NCBI RefSeq assembly: GCF_006151805.1
Contig: NZ_VDDA01000005.1
Location: forward strand, 422,332 to 486,331
DNA: 64,000 nt
Source: Methylobacterium terricola
GTDB taxonomy: Bacteria; Pseudomonadota; Alphaproteobacteria; Rhizobiales; Beijerinckiaceae
Direction: 5' to 3'
Positions 35,985 through 44,938 of this stretch are shown here, in pieces. The translations under genes were made by a program, and so were the position numbers. Under the pieces are notes generated by a model. The model was not told the DNA's origin. It worked only from the letters and a program-made list of their open reading frames with translations, and made no database searches. Each line of letters begins with the position of its first letter. Position 1 is the first letter of the stretch.

Positions 35985-36606
35985 ATTCCTGTACTGGCGG
36001 GGCTGCCTCGCCATGCGCCGACACGACCAAGAAGACGATGCCGTGGTCGGCGGCCGCCTTCGCCGCGCGCTCGCCCGTGTCGCCCTGATCGACAGAGGCG
36101 AGGTCCACGCTGTCGCCGGTGGCCTCCTGCACGGCGTCAGACAGCGCGGCGACGGCAGATCGGTCATCGGCATGGGCAGGCGTGACGTGCAGCGCCAGCA
36201 CCTGGCCGAGCGTGTCGACCGCCGCGTGCAGCTTCGAGCCGCGCGTGCGTTTGTGTCCGTCCCAGGCCGCGCGAGCGCCACCCTCGGGCGTCGAGCGCAA
36301 GGTGCGGCTGTCGAGCATGACGGCCGAGGGTTCCTCGGCTCGGTCCGAGGCCAGGCGCAGCACAGCGCGCAGATCGTGAACCAGGCTCTCAAAGCAGCCG
36401 GCTCGCAGCCAGCGTTGGGCCTCATCGTACACGGATGCCAGGGCGGTAGGTCGTGGGGCATGGCGCGCCACGCCACGCCGTAACGCGCCACGTAGCGCAG
36501 CCCGTTGAACAGCTCCCGCACGCTGTGCTCGCGCTGAGCGGCGGTCTCGGGCAGCTGCGTCAGGTCGGGCGCGACCAGCGCCCATTCTTCATCACGATAG
36601 TCATCG
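35985..36606 (-). pseudogene. IS5-family transposase, frameshifted and truncated
   Basis: The N-terminal part reads DDYRDEEWALVAPDLTQLPE, LFNGLRYVARYGVAWRAMPH and DLPPWHP, then the match shifts frame at about 36435 to YDEAQRWLRAGCFESLVHDL, PSAVMLDSRTLRSTPEGG, GHKRTRGSKLHAAVDTLGQV and HADDRSAVAAL. This is an IS5/IS1031-like DDE transposase. The C-terminal third, with the catalytic Glu, is missing at about 36000. It has inserted into or recombined with the hydrolase relic upstream. Confidence 0.75.
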
Positions 36607-37045
36607 CGCCGCCGCTCCCAAGAGGCACGAAACACTGCGCTCGATTGCAGTTTGGGCAACTCGTCAGCGAGTTGCGGAAATTCGCGCGGGCCTTGGATCG
36701 GGCTCGTGACCGGATTGTCGGGCCCGAACTGCGAGTAGGCGACGCGCGCATCTGCAAGAAGCAGTGCGGCGTAGGATCCACCCGAGAAGCCGACGATGCA
36801 GGCCCGGTCCTCGACTGCGATCCTGAGGTCATCTCGCCAGAACAGATCCTTGAGCAGAGCACTGACGTCACGTGCCCGCTCCCAGAGGCAGTGAAATCCC
36901 TCCCACCGAAAGGCCTGGGTGCTCGTGGTGATCGATGCCGATGGCGACGGAGCCGCGCTCTGCCAGTCGATGACCAAGCCAATCCATCGCGAGGGCGATT
37001 GCACCGCTGCTGGAGCGCGATGGGTCCAGACATCGACCTGACCGA
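36607..37045 (-). pseudogene. Alpha/beta hydrolase (dienelactone hydrolase-like), frameshifted relic
   Basis: Two frames together give a hydrolase: MDWLGHRLAERGSVAIGIDH in one, then RWEGFHCLWERARDVSALLK and DRACIVGFSGGSYAALLLAD in the other. The nucleophile elbow GFSGGS is present and the later PKLQSSAVFRASWERR matches the region after it. The frame changes near 36930, and the gene ends where the IS5-type relic begins, so no working enzyme can be made. Confidence 0.45.
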
Positions 37046-37499
37046 AACCCGACCGTCAGGAGCAGGCCCTCAGCATGCGACCGGATGCGATCCTACGACT
37101 TTGGAGCCGAGATGGCCGGAAGCAGACGGTCCGAAAACCACCCCGCCCGGACTTTGAGCCGCATCATCGTGTATGCCCGCTGGGGTCAAATCCGGTTGCA
37201 GCGAGAAGGGGCGCTACCAGCATAGTTGCTCCTGACGAGCTGAAGCTATCGTGCTGGGCTCAAGATACCCCAGGATCGACGAGATGACGTAGCAGCAGCC
37301 GTGCAGCTGGTGACCCCTCGACCGCGCTGTACGACGCTCCGGGTGCGTCAAGGCTGACTGCCCTGCCCTGCTCCGGTGAACAGGGGCGAACTGGCCCCTG
37401 GGATGCTGCTTGCTGCGGGCGCCCTCGACATCTTAGAGCGCCCGTCACTCGTGGCAGCAGCGAAACCCCGGAAAGCTTCGCGGCTGACACCCGCGAGGA
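37046..37499. other. No gene supported
   Basis: Degenerate sequence between the hydrolase relic and the flagellin relic. From about 37300 onward it aligns with 61300-61450, so part of it belongs to the duplicated flagellin-relic segment. ORF translations are not protein-like. Confidence 0.4.
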
Positions 37500-37655
37500 T
37501 CAGCGCAGTCGCTGAAGGATGCCCTAGCTGGCCTGGCTCGCCAGGGACATTGCGGATACCACCAGCGAATGCCGAGTGGCCAGCGCCTGCGAGTTCGCCG
37601 CGCCCTCGGTCATGTCGGCGTTCGTGAGGTTGAGCAACCGGCGGACCGGTGCCAC
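37500..37655 (-). pseudogene. Flagellin C-terminal relic (copy 1)
   Basis: The minus strand reads PVRRLLNLTNADMTEGAANS, QALATRHSLVVSAMSLASQA, then S, TAG, GILQRLR and TGA. The pattern (NADM..., SQALATR.SL, SLASQASQGI..LR, end) is the conserved C-terminal helix of bacterial flagellins. An in-frame TAG (37526-37524) replaces the expected Gln codon. Only about 50 codons survive. A diverged second copy is at 61448-61610, and both lie just downstream of the Met-Glu-Pro repeat gene or its 3' fragment. Confidence 0.6.
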
Positions 37656-37769
37656 GCTCGGGCGGGCACGGCATGCCTCAGGTCATTGAGTGCTGGTCGC
37701 GCGTCCCCACAGGGCCTCCCCGTGCCGTCGCTCGAGGTGGCGCGGGGAGGCTTCGTGCCGGAGCCTCCT

Positions 37770-38072
37770 TCAACCCACGACCTTGAGGTCGTTCACATTC
37801 ACGTCGCCATCCTGGGTGGTGAAGCTCGGTGCCCGTCCATTCGACTGGGAGACGCCGCTGATGCGGTGGTTGCCGCTATCGTAGGTAGCCAGCTTGCCGT
37901 CGGTCTCGACGAGGAGCCGCTGCTTGTCGGGGAAGAACGCGTAGCGCATGCCGTTCTGGCCACCGCTGGTCGAGGGCTGGCCGAGCTCCTGCGGCCACCA
38001 GGGCTCCGAGCCCTTCATGGGTTCCATCGGCTTCATCGGCTTCATCGGTTCCATGGGCTTCATCGGTTCCAT
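37770..38072 (-). CDS. Met-Lys-Pro-Glu repeat small protein, unknown function
   Basis: A 100-residue protein whose first 20 residues are MEPMKP-type repeats (MEPMKPMEPMKPMKPMEPMK), followed by a Trp-rich linker (GSEPWWPQELGQPSTSGGQ) and a conserved-looking beta-rich part (MRYAFFPDKQRLLVETDGKL, then YDSGNHRISGVSQ) ending VNVNDLKVVG. AGAGGA stands about 9 nt before the ATG. The domain resembles uncharacterised small proteins of alphaproteobacteria; I do not know its function. The last residues recur at about 61735-61775 next to a second flagellin relic, showing a duplicated neighbourhood. Confidence 0.65.
   Translation of the reverse strand: MEPMKPMEPMKPMKPMEPMKGSEPWWPQELGQPSTSGGQNGMRYAFFPDKQRLLVETDGKLATYDSGNHRISGVSQSNGRAPSFTTQDGDVNVNDLKVVG
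38014..38072 (-). repeat. Short tandem repeats encoding Met-Glu/Lys-Pro
   Basis: Alternating 9-bp units (ATGGAACCG / ATGAAGCCG types on the minus strand) encode the N-terminal MEPMKP repeats. The units are in frame and could vary in number. Confidence 0.7.
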
Positions 38073-39243
38073 TGCGCTCGGTCCTCTCGTGGGATGTCTG
38101 AAGCCAACGCTACGCTCGAAGCGCCGAAAGGTTTCCCAAAAAAACGAGGACGACGAAGTCTGCTGTTGAGATTGTTGTTCGAGGTCGTCGAGAGAGGCGT
38201 CGGGATCGCTGCGGAAGCGGGTGAGCTGGGTTCGGGCCTAGCTACGGATATTGAAGGATCAGCGTTAGCGGTGCGGCCAGCACTACAATTGCAACTTACT
38301 CTTCCGTCGGCGCCGGACAACCTTGGCTCGTGTAAGCCACAGCTGTCGACCTGGGGCCCGATCGGGGGCGCAACTGTAGTGGCAGATCTCTTCAGGGCCG
38401 AAGTGGACCCCGAGCGGATGATCCGACCCGAAAGATGCCGGCGGTTTCCGTTAAACGGAGAGCCCCGTGATCAGTGACGGATGATTCGAGATTGCGGCCT
38501 CGATCGCCGCGACCGCACCCATGAGGTCGACTGAAACGCCTGCGCGCCGGGCGGCCTCGTCGGCACCGACCGCCAGCGCGCTGACATTCGACACCAAGAG
38601 TTCCCCGTCACCTCGACGGTGACTGTCATCGCCCATGGTCATGACCAGCGAGCGCCGAGCTCGCGACCTGGCACCATGTCGATGTCGGTCTGAGCCTCGG
38701 TCAACGCTTCGCCACGGCGTGCCTCGCATGAACTCAGCCCCGCTACAGCGCTGACAAATATTCTCTGTGAGCCGTGCCTGTCACAAGGGCGATCACGCAA
38801 ATTTTGCGTCATTGTTCGATTTTGTCGCCATAGAACATCACAAATTTACATATACATACTGTGCATTATCGTCGAGAATTGCCCTCGGATCGTCAGGTGG
38901 TCTCGTGAGCGGCAGCGTGCGGCGATCATCAACTTTATCGATTTGAGTGTCAGGCCGCCGACATGACGGCTGTCCGGAGCCTGCGACATGAATGGGTTCG
39001 AGATCGGCATCGTGCTGCTCCGCGTGTAATGCGCGGATCAACGCCTCTGACCACTCATCACCACCGAAAGCGCGGATGAGCTTCGGTCCGATTCCGCTTC
39101 GCACTCAGCGTAGATACCCACCTCAAGTAACCACAGCATGGGGGAACACGAGCGTATCGATCATGCGCGAGGAAACCGGTCGGCGGTCCATCCCGGAACG
39201 CTGCGTTGCCTACAATCAAGGCAGCAAACAGCTCGAATTTGCA
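38073..39243. other. No gene supported (about 1.2 kb)
   Basis: Lower-GC region between the repeat protein and the TetR gene. Short ORFs at 38451-38729 and 38838-39104 (minus) show no domain, and neither has a convincing ribosome-binding site. The loss of coding signal suggests decayed or foreign DNA. Confidence 0.4.
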
Positions 39244-39265
39244 AAACAAACATACTTGCTTGTTT
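39244..39265. promoter_or_regulatory. Imperfect palindrome, candidate TetR operator
   Basis: AAACAA (39244-39249) and TTGTTT (39260-39265) are perfect arms inside a 22-bp palindrome with 8 of the outer 9 pairs matched, 41 bp before the TetR start. Its size and place suit autoregulation by the TetR protein, which would also control the amidohydrolase downstream. Confidence 0.5.
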
Positions 39266-39306
39266 CTTCGACATCGGCACAATCGCGCCGTGCGGGGGGA
39301 AGTGTG

Positions 39307-40008
39307 ATGCGCCGGACGCAGGGGCAGAGGAGCGCGGACACCCAGCGAACCCTGCTGGAAGCCACCATTCGCCTGCTCCACGCGAGCGGATACGCGCGGC
39401 TGACCACCCCGGACATCGCGCGGGAGGCGGGCATCTCCCGTGGTGCTCTCAACCACCATTTTTCGTCGAAGGAAGATCTGCTGATCACAGCTCTGGAGTT
39501 TCAACTCCACAACGTCATCGTCGAGATGCGCGCTTTCGCCGAGCGAACGACTCACCGAGCCGGTACGTCCGATTTGGTCGTCGACTACCTGTGGGACCTG
39601 ATGGCGGGCGGGCTCTACTATGTGACGCTCGAATACTTGCCGGAATTGCGGCACAACCCGAGCTTCAAGGAACGGATGATCCCGGTGGTGCGCGAGTTTC
39701 ACCAGGCCCTCGACGAGGTGTGGATGATCCTGGCCGAGCCCGAGGGCATCGATCCTGAGCGGGCGCGCGCCACCCTCACCATGGCGATGATCCGCGGCAT
39801 GGTCGCCCAGACCATCGTGCGCGACGACGAAGCGTATTTCCGCGGCCTCCTCGATTTCTGGAAGTCGAGCCTGCGCGTGCTCCTGCATCAGCCCGCCGCT
39901 CCCGAACCGACACAGGGATCCAACGCACCGTGCCCCTCACGCTCATCAAGAACGCCCGCCTCGTCGACGGCAGCCAGGACCGGCCGAGCGATCCCCTCGA
40001 CGTCCTGA
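39307..40008 (+). CDS. TetR-family transcriptional regulator
   Basis: A 233-residue TetR regulator: helix-turn-helix at about 10-58 (TPDIAREAGISRGALNHHFS, SKEDLL) and a helical ligand domain to about 200. The ATG at 39307 is used because the frame upstream to 38992 is not protein-like. The last ~30 residues are low-complexity, and the frame runs 79 bp into the amidohydrolase gene, so the ancestral stop may have been lost. It probably controls the amidohydrolase and transporter genes that follow. Confidence 0.83.
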   Translation: MRRTQGQRSADTQRTLLEATIRLLHASGYARLTTPDIAREAGISRGALNHHFSSKEDLLITALEFQLHNVIVEMRAFAERTTHRAGTSDLVVDYLWDLMAGGLYYVTLEYLPELRHNPSFKERMIPVVREFHQALDEVWMILAEPEGIDPERARATLTMAMIRGMVAQTIVRDDEAYFRGLLDFWKSSLRVLLHQPAAPEPTQGSNAPCPSRSSRTPASSTAARTGRAIPSTS

Positions 40009-41165
40009 TCGACGGCAACCTGATCCGCGAGGTCGGTCCCGGCCTCGCGAGCGCCAGCGCCACGGTGATCGACCTCGCCGGCCGCACCCTGATGCCGGGG
40101 CTGATCGACTGCCACGTCCACGTCATCGCGACGATTCCGAACCTCGGCGCCAATGCCGAATTGCCGAACTCCCTGGTGGCGTTGCGCTCCGCCCGCATCA
40201 TGCACGGGATGCTGATGCGCGGCTTCACCACCGTGCGCGACCTCGGCGGTGCCGATCACGGCCTCGTCCAGGCGATCGCCGAGGGGCTGATCGCGGCGCC
40301 CCGGCTCGTCATCTGCGGCAAGGCGCTGTCGCAGACAGGCGGCCACACCGATTACCGCGGCCGCGCCCATGCCCGGTCGGTGGAGTACTACACCGAGCGC
40401 CTCGGCACTCTCGGCCGCATCTGCGACGGGGTCGACGCCGTGCGCCGGGCCTGCCGCGAGGAGATCAAGGCCGGGGCCGAGTTCATCAAGATCATGGCCA
40501 ATGGCGGCGTGTCCTCGCCGACCGACCCGATCGCCTTCCTGGGCTTCTCCCGCGACGAGATCACGGCCGCGGTCGAGGAGGCGCGGAACGCCCAGACTTA
40601 TGTCTCCGCCCATCTCTACACCGACGCGGCGATCCGCCGGGCGGTCGAGTGCGGTGTGGTCTCGATCGAGCACGGCAACCTGGTGAGCCCCGAGACCGCG
40701 GCGATGATCCGCGAGGCCGGTGCCTTCGTGGTGCCGACCTGCGTCACCTACGACGCTCTGGCCAAGGAAGGCGCCGGCTTGGGCCTGCCGCCGGATTCGG
40801 TGGCGAAGATCGAGGACGTGCGCGAGGCGGGTCTCGCCGCCCTCGGGATCCTGCGGGAGGCGGGCGTCCTGATGGCCTACGGCTCCGATCTCCTCGGCGA
40901 CATGCATCGGCACCAGTCGGAGGAATTCGTGATCCGCGGGCGTGTCCTGCCGGCCGCCGAGGCGATCCGGTCGGCGACCCTCGACGCCGCGAAGGCCCTT
41001 CGGATGGAGGGTCGGATCGGCACCGTGGCGCCCGGCGCCTTCGCCGATCTCGTCGTCGTCGACGGCAACCCCCTCGACGACCTCGCCCTGCTCACCGGCC
41101 AGGGTCGTCACATGCCGCTGATCATCAAGGACGGCGCCGTGGTCAAGCGCTCCGCTTCCTTCTGA
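39930..41165 (+). CDS. Metal-dependent amidohydrolase
   Basis: A 411-residue amidohydrolase-superfamily enzyme. Metal ligands are visible in CHVHV (about residue 56), FIKIMANGG (carboxylated Lys region), SAHLYT, SIEHGN and GSDLLGDMH. The family includes prolidase-like and imidazolonepropionase-like enzymes that cut amide, lactam or peptide bonds. GTG start at 39930, overlapping the TetR tail. The next genes are remains of a branched-chain-type ABC transporter, suggesting uptake and hydrolysis of an amide or cyclic compound. Confidence 0.83.
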   Translation: MPLTLIKNARLVDGSQDRPSDPLDVLIDGNLIREVGPGLASASATVIDLAGRTLMPGLIDCHVHVIATIPNLGANAELPNSLVALRSARIMHGMLMRGFTTVRDLGGADHGLVQAIAEGLIAAPRLVICGKALSQTGGHTDYRGRAHARSVEYYTERLGTLGRICDGVDAVRRACREEIKAGAEFIKIMANGGVSSPTDPIAFLGFSRDEITAAVEEARNAQTYVSAHLYTDAAIRRAVECGVVSIEHGNLVSPETAAMIREAGAFVVPTCVTYDALAKEGAGLGLPPDSVAKIEDVREAGLAALGILREAGVLMAYGSDLLGDMHRHQSEEFVIRGRVLPAAEAIRSATLDAAKALRMEGRIGTVAPGAFADLVVVDGNPLDDLALLTGQGRHMPLIIKDGAVVKRSASF

Positions 41166-41200
41166 CCCCTGTCCATCCCGCTTCCGGAGGAATCCCGACC

Positions 41201-42215
41201 ATGCGCTTCGACAGACGCCAGACCCTCCGGCTGATCGCCGCCGGCACCCTCAAGGCGGCCCTGCCCCGTGGGGCGGCGGCTCAGGCCGAGGAGTTCCGGG
41301 TCGGCGCGCTCTGCCCCGTCACCGAGGCGGGCGCCACCTTCGGGACCGGGATGCAGAAGACGATCATCGCCACCGCCGCCCGGATCAACGCCGCGAGCGG
41401 GGCCGCCGGCCAACGCCAAGCACCTGTCCTCCCGCTTCCAGGCGACCAACGACCGCTTCGGCCGCGCCTTCGCGCAGATCGCCGCCAAGGAGGGCTTCAA
41501 GCGCCCGGCCACGCTGGCGTTCAACACCGCGTCGGGCATCGGCAACACCGAGGGCTTCGCCAAGGCCTGGAAGGCGCAAGGCGGCAGCCTGACCAAGGCT
41601 GTCGTCTACGAGCCGAACCAGCCGAGCTATCGCAGCGAGCCGCAGAGCGTGCTCGACACCAAGCCCGACGTCATCGCCATGGGCTCCTACGTCGCCGACA
41701 CCCCAATCATCCTGCGGGAATGGCACCAGACCGGCGCGACCAACAAGTTCATCCTGCCCGACTGGGCGATCAACGCCAGCACCGTCGCCAGCCTCGAAGA
41801 GGACGTGCTGTCGCACGGCATCACGGTCGAGAGCGTGGCGAACGAGGGCTCGACCGCCTTCGCCGGTTTCGACGCCCTCGACCGCAAGGCGATGGCCGCA
41901 CCGGGGCGCAGCAACACCTATGCGGCGATGACCTACGACATGATCGTGCCGCTGGCACTCGCCGTCGAGGCCGCCGGCCCGGGCGCCGACACCGCGGCGG
42001 TCAACGCCCGGATCATCGGCTTGAGCGGTCCCGACGGCGAGGTGGTCTCGTCCTTCGCGCAGGGCCGCGACGCCCTGAAGGGCGGGCGCAAGATCATTCA
42101 CGACGGCGCATCCTCGGTGCTCGGTCTCGACCAGCCCGGCGATGTCCCGCCTGATTTCAGCGCTTATCTGTTCAAGGGGAAGAGATTCGAGCGGCAATAC
42201 GTCGTGAAGATCTGA
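41201..42215 (+). pseudogene. Branched-chain-type ABC binding protein with internal deletion and frameshift
   Basis: Starts with a Tat-like signal (MRFDRRQTLRLIAAG, then AAAQAEEFRVGALCPVTEAG) and then, near 41410, changes frame to HLSSRFQATNDRFGRAFAQI and continues to VVKI at 42215. The two parts are the beginning and the later two-thirds of one periplasmic binding protein; roughly 70-90 residues between them are absent compared with family members, such as the copy at 44939. Deletion plus frameshift make it non-functional. Confidence 0.75.
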
Positions 42216-42319
42216 CCGCGGATCCTCATTCCTCATCATCCATCGACGCGACCGGGCGCGGGGCGGCGAACTCCGCGCCGGAGATCCCTTGCGCCCGCCA
42301 TCCTCCTCCAGGCGACCCG

Positions 42320-43294
42320 ATGCTCTCCCCCGATCCGCTCGTCACGGGCCTGATGTCAGGTCTCGTGATCGGGCTCTCCGCCCTCGCCGTCACCCTGGTC
42401 TTCGGGGTCGCGCGCTGTCCCAACGCAGCGACGGGCGACGTGATGTCGGCGAGCGCCGACGCGGCCTTCGCGGTCGCGGCCGATCCCTCCCTGGCGCGCG
42501 TCTTCGGCATCGATCCGACCCGGGTGATGCTGACCCTGTGGGCGCTCGCCGGCGGCGTCTCGGCAGTGGCCGGGCTGGTTTTGGGCCTCAAGACCGTGGT
42601 GACGCCGGATCTCGGCTGGAACCTGGTTCTGCCGGCCTTCGCGGCGGCGGTGCTCGGCGGGATCGGCAGCCCGCTCGGGGCGGTGGTGGCCGGCATCCTG
42701 CTCGGCATCGTCCAGGACGTCGCCACGCCCTTCGTCGGCTTCACCGACAAGATCGCGATCGCGATCTTCACCCTGCTGACGCTCGGCCTCAACCTGCAGA
42801 CCGGGCTCACCGATGTCGGGCTCGTCGGCTTCTTCTCCATCGGCGCCTATGCCCCGGCGATCCTGACGGCGTGGGGCTACCCGAGTCCCCTCGGCTTCGC
42901 GGCCGGCGCGGTGCTCGCCCTTCTCGCCGCCTGGCCGGTCGGCCTCGTAGCCTTGCGACGGCGCGACGGCGGCCTGTCGGGCGGCGAGCGCCAGCAACTC
43001 GCCTTCGCCCGTGCCCGGATGACCCGCCCGCGCCTCATCGTCCTCGACGAGCCGATCGCCGCTCTCCCGCCGGCCCTGGTCAATGACAGATTCCGGCGCA
43101 TCGCCGCGCCGGCGGCCGGCGGCACCGCGGTGCTGCTGATCGAGCCGCGGGCGCGCCAAGCCCTGACGATCTCCGACGTCGGCGCCATCATGGATCTCGG
43201 CCGCGTCGCGATGAGCGGTCCGGCCCGGACACTCCTCGACGACGAGCGGACCGCGCGCCTCTCTCTCGGCCAGGCGGCCGATTGCGATGCGTAA
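42320..43294 (+). pseudogene. Chimeric ORF: fused remnants of LivH, LivM and LivF
   Basis: An open frame of 324 codons joins: the LivH N-terminus (SGLVIGLSALAVTLVFGVAR, NAATGDVM); the LivH C-terminal half (FGIDPTRVMLTLWALAGGVS, AAAVLGGIGSPLGAVVAGIL, TPFVGFTDK); the LivM N-terminus (LLTLGLNLQTGLTDVGLVGF, FSIGAYAPAILTAWGY, GLVALRRRDGG); and a LivF-type ATPase C-terminus (LSGGERQQLAFARARMTRPR, LIVLDEP, LLIEPRARQALTISDVGAIM). Each joint keeps the frame. The ATPase part lacks Walker A and the permease parts lack several helices, so it cannot work as a transporter, although the frame is long enough to be translated. Confidence 0.8.
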
Positions 43295-43378
43295 CGCGAC
43301 CAGCAATCCCGTCCTGCCGGCGATCCGGCATCTGCGGCACGCCGGAACGGCTCGGCGGCACGGCATCGGAGGCCGTTC

Positions 43379-44173
43379 GTGACACGCACCGCTCCTTCCC
43401 CCGCTTCAGCAGAGGCCATCCTGTCGGTCCGCGACGTCATGCTGTCCTTCGGTGGGCTGCGTGCGCTCGACGGCGTCAGCTTCGACATCGCGCCGGGTCA
43501 GGTGACCGGTCTCGTCGGCCCGAACGGCGCCGGCAAGACGACGCTCTTCAACGTGATCTCGGGCCTCCACCGGGCCCAATCGGGAACGATCACCTATGCC
43601 GGGCGGCGCATCGAGCGCGAGAGCCCGCATCGCATCACGCGCCACGGCCTCGTCCGCACGTTCCAGATCGCGCGCGGCTTCCCCGCCCTCACGGTGTTCG
43701 AGCACCTGATGGTCTACGGCGTGCGCCAGCCCGGCGAGAGCCTCGTGACCGCGATCGTCGGCTCCGCCGCCGCGCGACGCCGCGAAGAAGAACTGGCCGA
43801 GACGGCGCTGGCGGTCGCCGGCCGCCTACGCCTCTCGCACGTCATCGACAACCGCGTGACCGATCTGTCCGGTGGCCAGAAGAAGCTCCTGGAGATCGGG
43901 CGCGCGCTGATGGCCGAGCCCGGCATGATCCTGTTCGACGAGCCGGCGGCCGGCGTGAACCCGACCCTCGCCGAGGAGATCGGCGACGAACTCCTGGCCC
44001 TGGCGGCGGACGGCATGACGATCCTGCTCATCGAGCACGACATGGCGCTGATCGAGCGCCTCTGCCGCCGCGTCGTCGTCATGGCCCGTGGGCGCACCCT
44101 CGCCGAGGGCAGCTTCGACGAGGTCCGCGAGAACCGCGAGGTTCAGGATGCCTATCTCGGAGGGCGGCGCTGA
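43379..44173 (+). CDS. livG: Branched-chain-type ABC transporter ATPase (LivG)
   Basis: A 264-residue ATPase with Walker A GPNGAGKTT, the LivG-like insert (RITRHGLVRTFQIARGFPAL), signature LSGGQKKLLEIGRAL and Walker B MILFDEPAAGVNP. GTG start at 43379, 84 bp after the chimeric ORF. It overlaps the LivF gene by TGATG. The pair drives the membrane proteins encoded at 46140-47907, with the binding protein at 44939. Complete and apparently functional. Confidence 0.87.
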   Translation: MTRTAPSPASAEAILSVRDVMLSFGGLRALDGVSFDIAPGQVTGLVGPNGAGKTTLFNVISGLHRAQSGTITYAGRRIERESPHRITRHGLVRTFQIARGFPALTVFEHLMVYGVRQPGESLVTAIVGSAAARRREEELAETALAVAGRLRLSHVIDNRVTDLSGGQKKLLEIGRALMAEPGMILFDEPAAGVNPTLAEEIGDELLALAADGMTILLIEHDMALIERLCRRVVVMARGRTLAEGSFDEVRENREVQDAYLGGRR

Positions 44174-44907
44174 TGCTGCTGGAAGCCACGGATCTCGTCG
44201 GCGGCTATCCGTCGGCCGAGCAGATCGTCAAGGGCGTCGCGCTCTCCGCCGATGCGGGCGAGCTCGTGACGATCATCGGCCCGAACGGAGCCGGGAAGTC
44301 GACGGCCCTCAAGCTCGTCTCCGGCCTGCTCAAGCCCTCGGCGGGCGCCGTCCGCCTCGCCGGGCAGGATCTCGCCGGGCGCTCGCCCCAGGCGCTGGCC
44401 CGCGCCGGGCTCGGCTTCGTGCCGCAGGAGCACAACGTCTTCGCCTCCCTGACGGTGGCCGAGAACCTGGAGATGGGCTGCCTCTTCGCGCCCCGCGAGG
44501 CGAAGGCCCGCTCGGCCGAGGCCTATGCCCGCTTCCCCATGCTGGCCGAGAAGCGGCGGGATCCGGCCGGCAGCCTGTCGGGCGGGCAGCGGCAGATCCT
44601 CGCCATGGCCATGGCCCTGATGGCGCGGCCGAAGGCGCTCCTCCTCGACGAGCCGACGGCGGGCCTGAGCCCTGCGGCCGCCCACGACCTCTTCGCCACC
44701 ATCCGGGGCATCGCCCGGGACGGGCTCGCCGTGCTGATGGTCGAGCAGAACGCCCTCGAGGCGCTGGAGATCTCCGACCGCGCCACCGTGCTGGTCGATG
44801 GGCGCAACCATCTCGACGGACCGGCGGCGGCTGTCGCCGGTGATCCCGACATCCGCCGCCTGTTCCTCGGCGGACGGCAATCGACGCCCGGACCGCAGGG
44901 CCAGTAA
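44173..44907 (+). CDS. livF: Branched-chain-type ABC transporter ATPase (LivF)
   Basis: A 244-residue ATPase with Walker A GPNGAGKST, the LivF pattern LGFVPQEHNVFASLTVAENL, signature LSGGQRQILAMAMALM and Walker B ALLLDEPTAGLSP. The start overlaps the LivG stop (TGATG), so they are translationally coupled. Partner of LivG in the HAAT-family importer encoded through 47907. Confidence 0.87.
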   Translation: MLLEATDLVGGYPSAEQIVKGVALSADAGELVTIIGPNGAGKSTALKLVSGLLKPSAGAVRLAGQDLAGRSPQALARAGLGFVPQEHNVFASLTVAENLEMGCLFAPREAKARSAEAYARFPMLAEKRRDPAGSLSGGQRQILAMAMALMARPKALLLDEPTAGLSPAAAHDLFATIRGIARDGLAVLMVEQNALEALEISDRATVLVDGRNHLDGPAAAVAGDPDIRRLFLGGRQSTPGPQGQ

Positions 44908-44938
44908 CATCGATCAGGTAACGCAGGGAAAGCGGAGC

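Noticed and set aside
38451..39104. Two short minus-strand ORFs (92 and 88 codons)
   Set aside because: No domain, no convincing ribosome-binding site, and irregular composition; left as unassigned sequence.
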